57,065 nucleotides of DNA from JBBPYR01 sp038199755 (GCA_038199755.1 JBBPYR010000271.1:1-57065), one strand, 5' to 3'. Counted from the stretch's first letter, positions 18,001 to 27,693 are shown. Program-made: numbers and translations. Notes: a model not told the origin generated them from the sequence alone.

Positions 18001-21000
18001 ATGGAAGAATCCACGATACCACTTAGTGACAAAGCACAAAAAGATTTTGCCGAGGGACTTGGTCGATTCTTTGAATTAGGCTTTAACACTGGATTTCTTA
18101 CTGCCTTGCAGCAGCAACAAGAGGTAGTTACCCACTTCGGGACAATCTATAAGCAGGACCTTACGAACCTACGCTTCTCCAAATTAGTAGATGCGATGTA
18201 TAAGCGTATCGGCGGCACTATCACCCTTTGGGATCAAGCAGCACTTAAACGATGGTTTCTCTTTTTCTTACAAAAGGGCTTTCTCTCGGGTGTAAATTTT
18301 CTCACAGAATATCTTCAATCATTTCAGGATCACCAACGTGAGGTTCCTCGCCATATAGAGTATCTTCAGTGCAATTTCTATGGTCAAAGCAGTTTGGATA
18401 CATATACAAAAAACCCACATGCGGCGATTAAAGAATTGATGACGCAATTTCAGAAAGCAGGATACACGCTCGACATCTCTGATGCAGATATTACTGAGTA
18501 TATATGTAAGGGAAATTTTCTCAATGCGGATGTCCTGCTCCTTCTAAAATATGGGAGATATTGGCGCATACTCTGTATCGATCTCTCGGTCTTCTCAGTT
18601 CGTGCGCTCAATGAGGCAAGCGATTTGACAGATATGAAAGCGGTCTATCGTATGCTCAACAAAGAGCTGAACTATACACGCTCAAAAAGCGTTTTCACAA
18701 ACTTGAGCATCGATGCAGAAGAGGAAGCAACAACCACGGAAATCTTATCGGGTCAACTCACAAACTACTTCACTGCCTTCAAACGTGAAGATAAAGAGAG
18801 CGTAAAGTTGATTCAAGCAGCGAGTTACACTTACAGTTTCTATGGTTTTCTCAAAAGCAAGGGTATTATAAATGAGAAAACCGACATAGTATTCAACGTT
18901 GTAGGCTATACAGATCGATCAATTAATACCATAGCGTTGCACAAAGCGCAAATTTCATTGCTTGCCACCTGTGCAACGTTGTATAAAGAACATTCTACAC
19001 TACGTACCATCGCCGATGCACGCGATTATGTCCTCCAAACGATTCAAAAAGCCGCCGCCAAAAGCTTCGAGCAAGGAACCATCTTTACGAAAGCATTATT
19101 GCATCTTGCCGACGAAGGAGATGGAGTGCGCTGGCTCACTCATACTGAGACCTTGCAAGGCTTTGCCAACACCAGAACACCTCTGCGTCCTGAGCAAATC
19201 AGCGATGAAGTACGTCTACGCCTCAATCCCACAGATTATCAAGGGAAAAATTTGCTTGATGTCCATTCCGCGCTTGTTTGGCAAGAGCTCACGCGCAGAG
19301 ACATACCCTATCTCTTTTTAACTGGACATCCAGGGATCGGAAAGACGACATCACTTGTAAACTTCTTGAAAGCCGCCGATATACGCGGGGAAGGGTTTCT
19401 CTTCCTCTACGTTAGTCCACGTAAACAAGTCAATCTTGATATCATTCAAAAGTTTCGTGAAGACACAGGAATTGGCTTTCCTGCATGCGATAATCTGTTC
19501 GCTCTTACCGCAAATACGCTCATTATTCGCAACAACAACACGCATAAAACAGTTCACTACTACTCGCAGCAACGGCACGACACTTTTGTTGAACGAGGCG
19601 TTACATTCATTCATGCAGAGAGCGAACAAGCATTGCAGCAAAGCACAAACGCACGTTACCTCGAAGAGATACAAGAAGGCTTACTTATTGACAAAGGCGA
19701 ACGTATTAGTGGAGTGCTTGATAGCCTCTGTAGCGCACTTCATGCAACGTTGGATAAGCCTCTTGCAAGTGCTATTGTTGCCACCGTTGCCGTTCAATCG
19801 CTCAAACGAACAGGGAAAACTGGCGAGAACACGACGTTACGTCATCTTGATACGATTTTCAAAGGGTTTTATAGTCAAAACGAGATGCCTATTCCTCATA
19901 AAATGCAGCAATTAGCCAAACAGGCAAAGCATATCTTTGTGATGATTGACGAAGTAACAGCCGATGAAGGTGGTGTTGCCTTTCTTCATGGTCTGCACGA
20001 GTTTTTACAAAAACGTCAGCTTCTCAACTCACCCTATGGCATCAATACAAAAATTATTGTTGCGGATGCCTCTATTGTTGGTTCCGATGTTATTCGGCAG
20101 CATCTTTCACTCACCGACTACGAACCGGATAAGATTTATGTGCGCCGTGTTTCAACGCCATCATTGCCATCTACACTAGCTATCTCTCCTCTTCCATTCA
20201 AAAGAACGAATGCTACCGTGATAAACGCAAATGCGTTTCCAGCAAGTAAGTTGTGTATAAATTACAAGATAGGTATAGATGTTATTCCTTACAAAGAGGA
20301 GACATTTTCTGAACGCACGAAAGCGTTGCAGGAGAATTTGCAAGACATCATTCTTCAAGATATTCTTGCCAGCCTTGATACGTCAAATGCACCACAGTTA
20401 TTAGTATACATTCAGAGTAAACAGAGGCTTGCGCGTCTCATTCAAAAGGTACGAGACAAACGTGGTGGATTTGAGCGGGACACAGAATACCTTGAAATTC
20501 ATGCAAATGTATCAGAGCGACAAAAAGAGGCCATAAGTAAGTTCCGGGAGACGACAAAGGTTGTCTTTATGACCGCCTCGGCGAGTCGTGGGCTTTCTTT
20601 TCCCAACGCCAAGCATATATTGGTAGATATTCCACATTTTGAGATTGAACAAAATCTCATGGAAATATTGCAGGTGATCTATCGTGGACGAGGGGGGGCC
20701 TATGATCAAGATGAAAAGATGCTGACCTTCTACTTGACCGATCAAATTGTGTATTCTGAACAAGAGGACCGTCTACTCGCAGTCCGCGAAAGTATTCTGC
20801 ACCTTTTAAATGTTTTGCTTATTCTAAAAACATCCATCATGACACGTATTGAAGGAAGCGGAAAACTTGGACTAAATCAGCACTTTATGATGGTTCCTAT
20901 AGGAGGAAAGTCTGTCTTTGCGGCAGGAGAGACGTTCACATCTCGTATGGGAAGGTTACTCAAAGAACTACAAGACCTACATCACCTCAATAGGAGCGAT

Positions 21001-21774
21001 AAACGCTTGGAGTCTGTGCGCTATGTGTTAGCACACACATTAGAACACGCAGATATCGATCTTGTTTCTGGTCAACAGCGTACCCCAAATAACGTCTTAA
21101 AAAGACAATCGTATCTCTCGCTTGTGCCCATACTGAGCCAAAAATTTGAGGAAGCCGTCAATAAGGGCTTTGATCACCTCTTAGACTTTTTGCCCCTCGA
21201 AATTGGCTACATTTCGGGTGGGCTGCTCACTGTTCCTATTCTTGGTAAAGCAATGCAAGAAAAGTATTGGTTGCAAACAGAACATGAAGTGATGCCGGGA
21301 GAAAAAACGTTTGACCTTCTTGCCACCATGTACGCGCTAAGTCAAGATAGAGAATATCCCGAAAGTCTGCATATGGCCCTACGGGATGCCATTGCGTTAA
21401 TGAAAGCACTCAAGAGCATGGAAGCAAGCAAAATATCCTATTATGCACAGGAAAGCTTTCATACCGATCAACACTATACCATTCCACTCGTCACCTTCGT
21501 GATTGCTGATAGCATGAAGGAATTCTTCGCCAACAAACGCGAACACAAAAATATATCAGAAGCCACGTTTCACGGCTTACTCAGTGCCTATATACAAAGA
21601 TTATATCCAGCAAATAGCTTATTACCTCTTGGTGAAGAATACGATGATTTTCCGTTTATTGTCTTTCGTAGCTTGAATCTTGGAGAGGTACGACGCAAAA
21701 TGTTCACCGGCAAATATCTCTTTATGTCTCACGAGTTCAACATCATCAATATGCTTTTGTCGAGTAAAGAGTAG
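18001..21774 (+). CDS. Superfamily-2-type helicase/ATPase, second gene of the module
   Basis: 1257 residues from the ATG at 18001, with AGGGAAG upstream (17984-17990). Walker A is GHPGIGKTT (442-450), Walker B is MIDEVTAD (residues 648-655; Asp650, Glu651), motif V-like is FMTASASRGLSF (856-867), and motif VI is QVIYRGRG (891-898) with the arginine finger. These mark a two-lobe helicase core at about 400-930, with a large insert between motifs I and II. Residues 1-400 and 950-1257 match nothing I know. The predicted role is ATP-driven remodelling of DNA or RNA together with the upstream 1033-residue protein. Low G+C and absence of housekeeping neighbours suggest transfer. A known defence-system helicase class (for example of the PIWI-RE type) is possible but unproven. 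Confidence 0.8.
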   Translation: MEESTIPLSDKAQKDFAEGLGRFFELGFNTGFLTALQQQQEVVTHFGTIYKQDLTNLRFSKLVDAMYKRIGGTITLWDQAALKRWFLFFLQKGFLSGVNFLTEYLQSFQDHQREVPRHIEYLQCNFYGQSSLDTYTKNPHAAIKELMTQFQKAGYTLDISDADITEYICKGNFLNADVLLLLKYGRYWRILCIDLSVFSVRALNEASDLTDMKAVYRMLNKELNYTRSKSVFTNLSIDAEEEATTTEILSGQLTNYFTAFKREDKESVKLIQAASYTYSFYGFLKSKGIINEKTDIVFNVVGYTDRSINTIALHKAQISLLATCATLYKEHSTLRTIADARDYVLQTIQKAAAKSFEQGTIFTKALLHLADEGDGVRWLTHTETLQGFANTRTPLRPEQISDEVRLRLNPTDYQGKNLLDVHSALVWQELTRRDIPYLFLTGHPGIGKTTSLVNFLKAADIRGEGFLFLYVSPRKQVNLDIIQKFREDTGIGFPACDNLFALTANTLIIRNNNTHKTVHYYSQQRHDTFVERGVTFIHAESEQALQQSTNARYLEEIQEGLLIDKGERISGVLDSLCSALHATLDKPLASAIVATVAVQSLKRTGKTGENTTLRHLDTIFKGFYSQNEMPIPHKMQQLAKQAKHIFVMIDEVTADEGGVAFLHGLHEFLQKRQLLNSPYGINTKIIVADASIVGSDVIRQHLSLTDYEPDKIYVRRVSTPSLPSTLAISPLPFKRTNATVINANAFPASKLCINYKIGIDVIPYKEETFSERTKALQENLQDIILQDILASLDTSNAPQLLVYIQSKQRLARLIQKVRDKRGGFERDTEYLEIHANVSERQKEAISKFRETTKVVFMTASASRGLSFPNAKHILVDIPHFEIEQNLMEILQVIYRGRGGAYDQDEKMLTFYLTDQIVYSEQEDRLLAVRESILHLLNVLLILKTSIMTRIEGSGKLGLNQHFMMVPIGGKSVFAAGETFTSRMGRLLKELQDLHHLNRSDKRLESVRYVLAHTLEHADIDLVSGQQRTPNNVLKRQSYLSLVPILSQKFEEAVNKGFDHLLDFLPLEIGYISGGLLTVPILGKAMQEKYWLQTEHEVMPGEKTFDLLATMYALSQDREYPESLHMALRDAIALMKALKSMEASKISYYAQESFHTDQHYTIPLVTFVIADSMKEFFANKREHKNISEATFHGLLSAYIQRLYPANSLLPLGEEYDDFPFIVFRSLNLGEVRRKMFTGKYLFMSHEFNIINMLLSSKE

Positions 21775-21855
21775 CTTTTCTCCCTATCTTGCTTGAGTTC
21801 CTTATCGTAACGTTTCAGATCTTTGATCTATGGTTCTAGGTGCTGAGACAGTTAG

Positions 21856-23040
21856 TTATGCTACATGCACTTTCTGTGTCAGAAATGCGGTCAGGTCATT
21901 GGCATAGGCCTGCGGATCGGCATTCCATGATTCGGTGTGGTCCGCATTGGCAACGCGATAGTAGGTGACAAAATCAGGATGGGCGTGCGCAAAGGCATCG
22001 CTGACTGCAATCGGCGTTGACATATCATTGGTGCCGTGAAAGAGCAAGGTAGGTATGGCGGTCTGTGGCTGCTGGAATTGGTCGAGCGCATCAAAATTGA
22101 TGCCGCTGCGGAAGCTAGCAATCCCCTCGGCAACCGTGGCGATGAACTCTGGCACGGACCGTTTCTGGGCCTGAAATGCAATTGTCGCACGAAAATTGAG
22201 GATGGGGGCATCGAGCACGAGGGCCTGGACATACTTGGCATAGGAAGAGCGATGCTGGAAGGCCTCGATAATCGCGCCACCCTTGGACCATCCGTAAAGA
22301 ACTAAGTGCTGCGCACCCTGCGCGAGTGCGTACTTGACGCTGGCCTCTAAATCCTGCCACTCGCTATCGCCAAGATGATCGTAGCCATCGGGGCTAGCTG
22401 GGGAACCGAGATCGTTGCGATAAGAAATGGCTAACAGCGGTAATCCAAGGTGAGCCAATGGCTGAAAGACGCGCAGAGCTTCTTCTTGTGTCTCTCCCTG
22501 ACCATGTACCAAGATCGCCCAGGTAGTGAGTTTGCCGGGCACAAACCATGCAGGCATGGCACCCAGCGCATCGGGGACTTGCACATCGTTGATTGTCAGT
22601 CCCAGGCTGTCTTTGAACTTACCGGAATAGACGTTCCTGGTCCAGTAGGTTAGCAGGCCCTTCGAGAGGGGCGCGTTTGTCTGAAGCAGCTGGCGCGTGA
22701 CGGTGCTGGCATCGGAGGAGATGATGGGACCAACAATCGCTTGACCAGCGGGCCACTCGATTTCGAACTCCCCAGGAGCCAGAGTAGAGGAGTTGCTTGG
22801 AAGCGTTACCGTTTTCGCGGTCACATTTGTCACGGCAAGGGTATAGGTGGGTGTATAGTGGACAACTCCGAGGATGGCATTTGAGAAGTATACGCCGATA
22901 CCGCCAATCACCAGAACCGCGAGAATAATAATGATGAGAAGTGTGATCAGCACACCCCTGAAGAGGCGTCGCTGTTGACGTTGCTGCGTCGGCACCATTG
23001 TACCTGAGATACTGCTTTTTCTTGTTCTGCTCGATTCCAT
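21856..23040 (-). CDS. Membrane-anchored alpha/beta hydrolase
   Basis: 394 residues. A positively charged N-terminus precedes one membrane helix (about 27-52), so the enzyme should face outside. After a beta-rich region comes an alpha/beta-hydrolase fold with LVHGQGET (oxyanion region), nucleophile elbow GWSKGG, the acid in FHGTNDMSTP and the catalytic His in NADHTESW. All three triad positions are present. Substrate unknown; it is annotated in relatives as a peptidase- or esterase-like hydrolase. It converges with the helicase gene (81-base gap) and is not part of that operon. Confidence 0.85.
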   Translation of the reverse strand: MESSRTRKSSISGTMVPTQQRQQRRLFRGVLITLLIIIILAVLVIGGIGVYFSNAILGVVHYTPTYTLAVTNVTAKTVTLPSNSSTLAPGEFEIEWPAGQAIVGPIISSDASTVTRQLLQTNAPLSKGLLTYWTRNVYSGKFKDSLGLTINDVQVPDALGAMPAWFVPGKLTTWAILVHGQGETQEEALRVFQPLAHLGLPLLAISYRNDLGSPASPDGYDHLGDSEWQDLEASVKYALAQGAQHLVLYGWSKGGAIIEAFQHRSSYAKYVQALVLDAPILNFRATIAFQAQKRSVPEFIATVAEGIASFRSGINFDALDQFQQPQTAIPTLLFHGTNDMSTPIAVSDAFAHAHPDFVTYYRVANADHTESWNADPQAYANDLTAFLTQKVHVA

Positions 23041-23360
23041 TCGCTTAACCTTTCTACTTTTGTCTCTAAAGAGGAAATTTTCTTGAATTGAATATATAAA
23101 ATATGTAGGTCATCAAATTAACAAGCATGAGAAGAACTAGGCATTCACTCGTGGGGAACCGACTGTCGCAATCGTATCACACTTAATGTAGTGTTTGCGA
23201 AAGATAGTACTAGTGGACTTATTAGAGCTTACATAATTCGTATCCTGGTGCCTTGATCCCACCTATCCCTTGTTTCCTGTAGCACATCTGGTGATATGAT
23301 AACAGTAAGAAATGCTGGAGAAAGCATCGGTATTGAGAAGGGAAAGTAGGGAAATAGCGT
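23041..23360. other. Divergent intergenic region
   Basis: 320 bases between the hydrolase (minus) and the HisI-like gene (plus). It is AT-rich near 23080-23130. A TATGAT box at 23295-23300 could be a -10 element for the plus-strand gene, but no convincing -35 is seen. AGGGAAAGTAGGG before 23361 is the ribosome-binding region. No hidden gene seen. Confidence 0.35.
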
Positions 23361-24317
23361 ATGCTCAAGTTTGATCGTCAGGGATTGATACCCGTTGTGA
23401 TACAGGATGATGGCACTGAAGAGGTGCTAATGGTCGCGTTTATGAATCAGGACGCATTAGAGCGCACCCGTGAGACAGGCTATACCCACTTCTTTAGTCG
23501 TTCGCGCAACGCTTTGTGGCGCAAGGGAGAGCAATCGGGCAACACACAAGCGGTCAGTGCTATCTTCGTGAACTGTGAAGAGAACAGTCTGTTAATTCGT
23601 GTGCGTCAGCAGGGGGGAGCCGCCTGCCATGACGGGTATCGCAGTTGCTACTATCGCCGCCTCAATAGCGATGATAGCTACGAAATCGTCGCCGAGCGCG
23701 TATTTAATCCAGCAACAGTCTATGCCTCTACCCCTACTGCCCACTCCACAGTAGCCGCAGCAGGTATGGACGCGCTGCACAAGGAGCGTGAGGAGCAGCA
23801 GCGGCAGCTAGAAACAGAGATGCGTCAGCTCTACGGGGTGTACCTCTACTTACGCGATCATGATTTGAGCGAACAGTCGAATACATCACGCTTATTACAA
23901 GAACATAGTCATGGCTACCTCGTGGCGCGTCTGGCTGACGAGCTAGAAGAACTGGCCGACGTGCAAATAGGCGAACATGTGCATTCCGGTAGAGAGGCCG
24001 ATACAATACTAGAGGGGAGTCAAGTTGGCTACTGGCTGCTGTTGCTTGCCTCTACTCATAACGTGCGCTTCGATGATTTTGCACCGCATACAGCAGTGTT
24101 AGACGGCTATTATGGCCAGTATAGTCAAGAAAAAGCGGTCGAGGTGGGTCAAGAGTGCCTCAATTTGCTTGCATCGCCGGAGCAGTCTTCGTTAGCGCAA
24201 GGGTTATCATTAGGATTTAACTTCATTGGCTGGACCTGTGCCGAGACGCACATCAGCCCGTTGGCCCCTACCGAGTATGATCTCAACCAGATGCGTCGTA
24301 AAGGGTTAGTCAACTAG
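23361..24317 (+). CDS. hisI: HisI-like phosphoribosyl-AMP cyclohydrolase fused to an all-helical domain
   Basis: 318 residues. Residues 1-105 are clearly HisI-like: MVAFMNQDAL, SRSRNALWRKGEQSGN, then the metal region NCEENSLL, QQGGAACH and SCYY. The three zinc cysteines (72, 89, 96) are kept. The Mg-binding aspartates of the normal DCDxD motif are Asn71, Glu73 and Asn75. The enzyme normally opens the purine ring in histidine synthesis. Residues 125-318 are helical, with LADELEELADVQIGEH and GSQVGYWLLLLA, loosely like an EExxE MazG/HisE pyrophosphatase helix, but the match to HisE is weak. No other his gene is nearby. Activity may be altered or on another nucleotide. Confidence 0.75.
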   Translation: MLKFDRQGLIPVVIQDDGTEEVLMVAFMNQDALERTRETGYTHFFSRSRNALWRKGEQSGNTQAVSAIFVNCEENSLLIRVRQQGGAACHDGYRSCYYRRLNSDDSYEIVAERVFNPATVYASTPTAHSTVAAAGMDALHKEREEQQRQLETEMRQLYGVYLYLRDHDLSEQSNTSRLLQEHSHGYLVARLADELEELADVQIGEHVHSGREADTILEGSQVGYWLLLLASTHNVRFDDFAPHTAVLDGYYGQYSQEKAVEVGQECLNLLASPEQSSLAQGLSLGFNFIGWTCAETHISPLAPTEYDLNQMRRKGLVN

Positions 24318-24371
24318 CCGTGCTTTCCTTAATACTTCTTATAGCCATAGGACATAATAAAGGACCTTTAT

Positions 24372-25112
24372 ATGAAGTCTGTACGTGCAGTGATTTTTGA
24401 TCTTGGTGGAACATTGATCGATTGGCCTGATTGGGACGAAGATATCGAGCGTCGCTGGGCTCTCTCCTATGATTATCTGATCTCCAAGCTGCCGGGGGAT
24501 CATTGGCCTGAGAGGGAGAATTATGTACGTGCGATGCGTCAGGCCGAGAAAAATCACTGGTTACAGGTAGAAAAGCGGCAGGCGAGTAGCAAGCCAGCTG
24601 ATGTAATACTTGATGGCTTTGCGCGTCTGGGTCAGCAGCAAGTGGGCGAACAAGAGGTGCTGGTTGCTCTGGATGGCTATGCTCATGCCGTTGATGGTTG
24701 GGCTATTGTGTTTCCCGATGCTCGTCAGACGTTGATGACGCTCAGGGAGCGCGGCTACAAAGTAGGATTGTTGTCAAATACATGGTGGGCAGCGGACTGG
24801 CATAATGCCGAGCTGGCGACGCATGGCTTGAACACGCTCTTCGATGCGGTTGCGTACACCTCTGACCTGCCACGCTCCAAGCCTCATCCTTCGGTGTTCT
24901 TGCATATGGCCGCACTGCTAGGGGTTGAGCCGCAGTCCTGTGTGATGGTGGGGGACCGCATGGCTGACGATATTGCGGGGGCATTAGAGGCGGGTATGCG
25001 GGCCGTGTGGCGAGAGAATACCTATCCCTGGCCGAAGCCGCAACATATTATTCCTACCGCCGTGATTACGAATCTTGCCGAACTGCTGCCATTATTGGAG
25101 CAGTGGGGATAA
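24372..25112 (+). CDS. HAD-family hydrolase
   Basis: 246 residues. Motif I is IFDLGGTLIDWP: the nucleophile Asp is present, but the usual second Asp (two residues on) is Gly, a common variant. Motif II is LLSNTW, motif III the Lys in SKPHPSVF, and motif IV VMVGDRMADDIAGA. The insertion after motif I is helical (C1 cap). Members dephosphorylate small molecules. It follows the HisI-like gene by 54 bases in the same direction. The substrate is not predictable. Confidence 0.85.
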   Translation: MKSVRAVIFDLGGTLIDWPDWDEDIERRWALSYDYLISKLPGDHWPERENYVRAMRQAEKNHWLQVEKRQASSKPADVILDGFARLGQQQVGEQEVLVALDGYAHAVDGWAIVFPDARQTLMTLRERGYKVGLLSNTWWAADWHNAELATHGLNTLFDAVAYTSDLPRSKPHPSVFLHMAALLGVEPQSCVMVGDRMADDIAGALEAGMRAVWRENTYPWPKPQHIIPTAVITNLAELLPLLEQWG

Positions 25113-25133
25113 CAGTTGTATCTAGTTTTGCAC

Positions 25134-25161
25134 ACTCAGGTTCGTCTCAGCTTCATCTCAG
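25134..25161 (+). promoter_or_regulatory. Three 11-bp-spaced operator repeats before the response regulator
   Basis: ACTCAG at 25134-25139, TCTCAG at 25145-25150 and TCTCAG at 25156-25161 recur exactly every 11 bases. OmpR/PhoB-class regulators bind such direct repeats. The site lies about 100 bases before the response-regulator start, fitting autoregulation. A two-repeat version occurs before terC (27532-27548). Confidence 0.6.
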
Positions 25162-25259
25162 CTAGGCTTCATATGTGGATGCCATACTAACTACAGTAAC
25201 GTTTAGGAAGAGTTAGCGAACTGCTTCTACGCAGAGAAGCAGGGTGAGAGAGGTATTTG

Positions 25260-25934
25260 ATGAAGGCGCACATTTTAGTTGTGGATGACGATCCGCGCAT
25301 TACAGATTTGTTGCGGCGTATCCTAGCATATGAGGGCTATAGTGTGGCTATTGCCTCTACTGGCGATATGGCTTTAACGAAAACATTGGAACGCGCTCCC
25401 GACCTGATTGTGCTTGATATTATGCTGCCGGGCATAAATGGGTTAGAGGTCGTGCGTCGTCTACGTGCCGCGGGCGATCAGGTGCCCATTCTGATGTTGA
25501 CTGCGCGTGATGCGGTGGTTGATCGGGTGAAGGGCTTGGAAACGGGTGCTGATGATTATCTGGTGAAACCATTTGCGAACGAGGAACTGCTGGCCCGTGT
25601 CAAAGCGATGTTGCGGCGTAACCAGAGCGAGCATTATGAGGTGTTGAAGTACGCTGACGTTGAGTTGGATACCGCGACGCGCATCGCCCATCGCAGAGGG
25701 CGTGAGATCGAGCTTTCGCCCACAGAGTATGAGCTGCTTTCCCTCTTTTTGCGGCGTCCTCGGCAGGTCTTGACGCGGGATATCATTATGGATCGCGTCT
25801 GGGGCATTGATTTTGAGGGATCATCAAACGTGATGGAAGTCTATGTGGGATATCTACGGACAAAGTTAGAGGCGAGCGGAGAACCACGTTTGATACACAC
25901 AGTACGCGGTATTGGCTATGTCTGCAAAGAATAA
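25260..25934 (+). CDS. OmpR/PhoB-family response regulator
   Basis: 224 residues from the ATG at 25260; GAGAGAGG lies just before it, and a TTG one codon upstream is less likely. The receiver domain has the acidic pair Asp9/Asp10, phospho-acceptor Asp53 (VLDIMLPG) and the Lys in LVKPF. The C-terminal winged helix has ELSPTEYELL and the VWG/VYVGYLRTKLE recognition region. It overlaps the kinase gene by 17 bases. It probably binds the 11-bp-spaced TCTCAG repeats upstream of itself and of terC (inference from position). Confidence 0.95.
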   Translation: MKAHILVVDDDPRITDLLRRILAYEGYSVAIASTGDMALTKTLERAPDLIVLDIMLPGINGLEVVRRLRAAGDQVPILMLTARDAVVDRVKGLETGADDYLVKPFANEELLARVKAMLRRNQSEHYEVLKYADVELDTATRIAHRRGREIELSPTEYELLSLFLRRPRQVLTRDIIMDRVWGIDFEGSSNVMEVYVGYLRTKLEASGEPRLIHTVRGIGYVCKE

Positions 25935-27510
25935 ACTTGCTCCAACGCAAAATACCGCTTCTTTAGAAGAGGAGCAAGTGCAGTTACGAGCACAACGGCT
26001 GCCCGCCTCTTTGCGTTGGCGTCTGGTTGTCTGGTATGGTTTCCTGTTAGCGGGTGCGCTCGTATTCTTTGCCGTGTTGGTGTTGCTTTCAGTGACCGAT
26101 GCCACGGAGAAGAGCGTGGATAGTGCAGTGCAGGCTGAGGTACGTATCACGAATGCAGAGATACGCAATGAACTTACAGCAGAGGCACCCTATTGGCCAA
26201 GCAAACTTCATCTAAATACGATTGATAGCAGTCATGATCTCAACATTATTATTCAGGTTGTTGATATCAACGGAGCGACACGTTTCCAATTGAATGCCCC
26301 TTTGTCTCAGAGCACGACTCATAATGTTAATCTCCAAAGCGCATTACCGTATACTGTGGCAGACAACGGTGCGAATATGCGTGTACAGGCTCTACCAATC
26401 AAGGCTCCGGTTTCAGTCTCCGTCAACGGTAAGGCGAGTATAGCTTATACTGGTCCAACAATAGGCGTGTTATATGTGGCAAAGCCCTTGGGAGATGTGG
26501 AAAGTGAGCTGTTCACTCTCAAAACGCGGTTATTGATCTCTGGCAGTACGGTTCTCGCGGCTGCACTGATCGGCGGTTGGCTCATTGCGGCCAATGTGTT
26601 ACGGCCCCTGACAGACATCGTGAAGACAGCCAGGGCGATTGCTGTGGCTACCGCGCAGGGAACGCGCATCGGCAACTTGAGCCATCGGGTCAGAGAGACG
26701 GGCGGGCACGATGAAATGTCTCTGGTTGTCAATGCTTTTAACGAAATGCTTACCGATTTGGAGAGCGCAACCCAGATGCAGAAACGTTTTATTGCCGATG
26801 CATCGCATGAGTTGCGCGCACCGCTGACCACCATTCAAGGCAATCTTGCCTTTTTGCAGCGTCACTTTGACAATTTACCACCAGATGAACGGCGTACCAT
26901 GCTAGGGGATGCGCACGGAGAGACGTTGCGTCTGGCGAGATTGGTGGAGGAATTGCTCATATTGGCGCGTGCCGATGCCAATAGTAGCAAACAAGTGCTG
27001 AGGCAGGATGAAGGGATTGGTGTCTCTGAAGAGCAACAGCGGGTATCCATTGAACTCGATCACGTCGTACTCCACCTCATACGACAGTTCAGGGGTCGCC
27101 TGAAGGTGGACAATGCAAGGGTGAGGCTTGAGGTTGGGCATATTGAGCCTTTGCGTGTGCAGGGGGACGAAGAGAGTTTGCGCCGTATCCTGCTGATTTT
27201 ACTCGATAATGCCATCAAATATACGCATGTTGGTGATGATGCAGTTGAAGGGCATGTGAACATCTCCTTAGAACGCAATGGACAGGAAGCGGTTATTCAT
27301 ATCCGTGATACAGGTATGGGTATTGACCAAGAAGACCTCCCTCATATCTTTGAACGCTTTTACCGTGCTGATCGCGTTCGCTCCCGCCAAGGCACTGGGC
27401 TTGGGCTGCCTATAGCACAGACTCTAGTTGAACAACTCTCTGGGCGCATCACTGTGGAAAGTGAACCTGGGAAGGGGAGTACATTCAGCGTCTGGTTGCC
27501 TCTACGCTAA
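25918..27510 (+). CDS. Sensor histidine kinase, partner of the response regulator
   Basis: 530 residues from the ATG at 25918 (a TTG two codons earlier is also open). Membrane helices at about 36-59 and 202-226 enclose an extracytoplasmic sensor of about 140 residues with no family I recognise. Then come a HAMP linker, the phospho-acceptor His297 in DASHELRAPLTT, and the ATPase boxes DNAIKYTH, DTGMGI and GTGLGLPIAQ. Translationally coupled to the response regulator by a 17-base overlap. The TerC and DedA genes that follow suggest a metal, pH or envelope-stress signal. Confidence 0.95.
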   Translation: MSAKNKLAPTQNTASLEEEQVQLRAQRLPASLRWRLVVWYGFLLAGALVFFAVLVLLSVTDATEKSVDSAVQAEVRITNAEIRNELTAEAPYWPSKLHLNTIDSSHDLNIIIQVVDINGATRFQLNAPLSQSTTHNVNLQSALPYTVADNGANMRVQALPIKAPVSVSVNGKASIAYTGPTIGVLYVAKPLGDVESELFTLKTRLLISGSTVLAAALIGGWLIAANVLRPLTDIVKTARAIAVATAQGTRIGNLSHRVRETGGHDEMSLVVNAFNEMLTDLESATQMQKRFIADASHELRAPLTTIQGNLAFLQRHFDNLPPDERRTMLGDAHGETLRLARLVEELLILARADANSSKQVLRQDEGIGVSEEQQRVSIELDHVVLHLIRQFRGRLKVDNARVRLEVGHIEPLRVQGDEESLRRILLILLDNAIKYTHVGDDAVEGHVNISLERNGQEAVIHIRDTGMGIDQEDLPHIFERFYRADRVRSRQGTGLGLPIAQTLVEQLSGRITVESEPGKGSTFSVWLPLR

Positions 27511-27531
27511 CTCCTCGCATAAAAATGAGAT

Positions 27532-27548
27532 TCTCAGTTTGGTTTCAG
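27532..27548 (+). promoter_or_regulatory. Two-repeat operator before terC
   Basis: TCTCAG (27532-27537) and TTTCAG (27543-27548) are spaced by 11 bases, the same unit and spacing as the three repeats before the response-regulator gene. They lie about 150 bases before the terC start and just after the histidine kinase stop, so the same regulator probably drives terC. Confidence 0.5.
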
Positions 27549-27693
27549 ATGTGTCACAGCACCACCTCATATCAGTCGTGTATAGTTCTCGCAAGTGATG
27601 GAGAGAGGCTGTCCCCCCGGAAAATGCTTCTCTTTCATCCGCTTCATAGAATAAAGAAAAACATATGATTATGTTAGGGAAGAGAGAACTATT

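Noticed and set aside
27511..27693. Possible yybP-ykoY manganese riboswitch before terC
   Set aside because: The conserved core segments of that element are not present.
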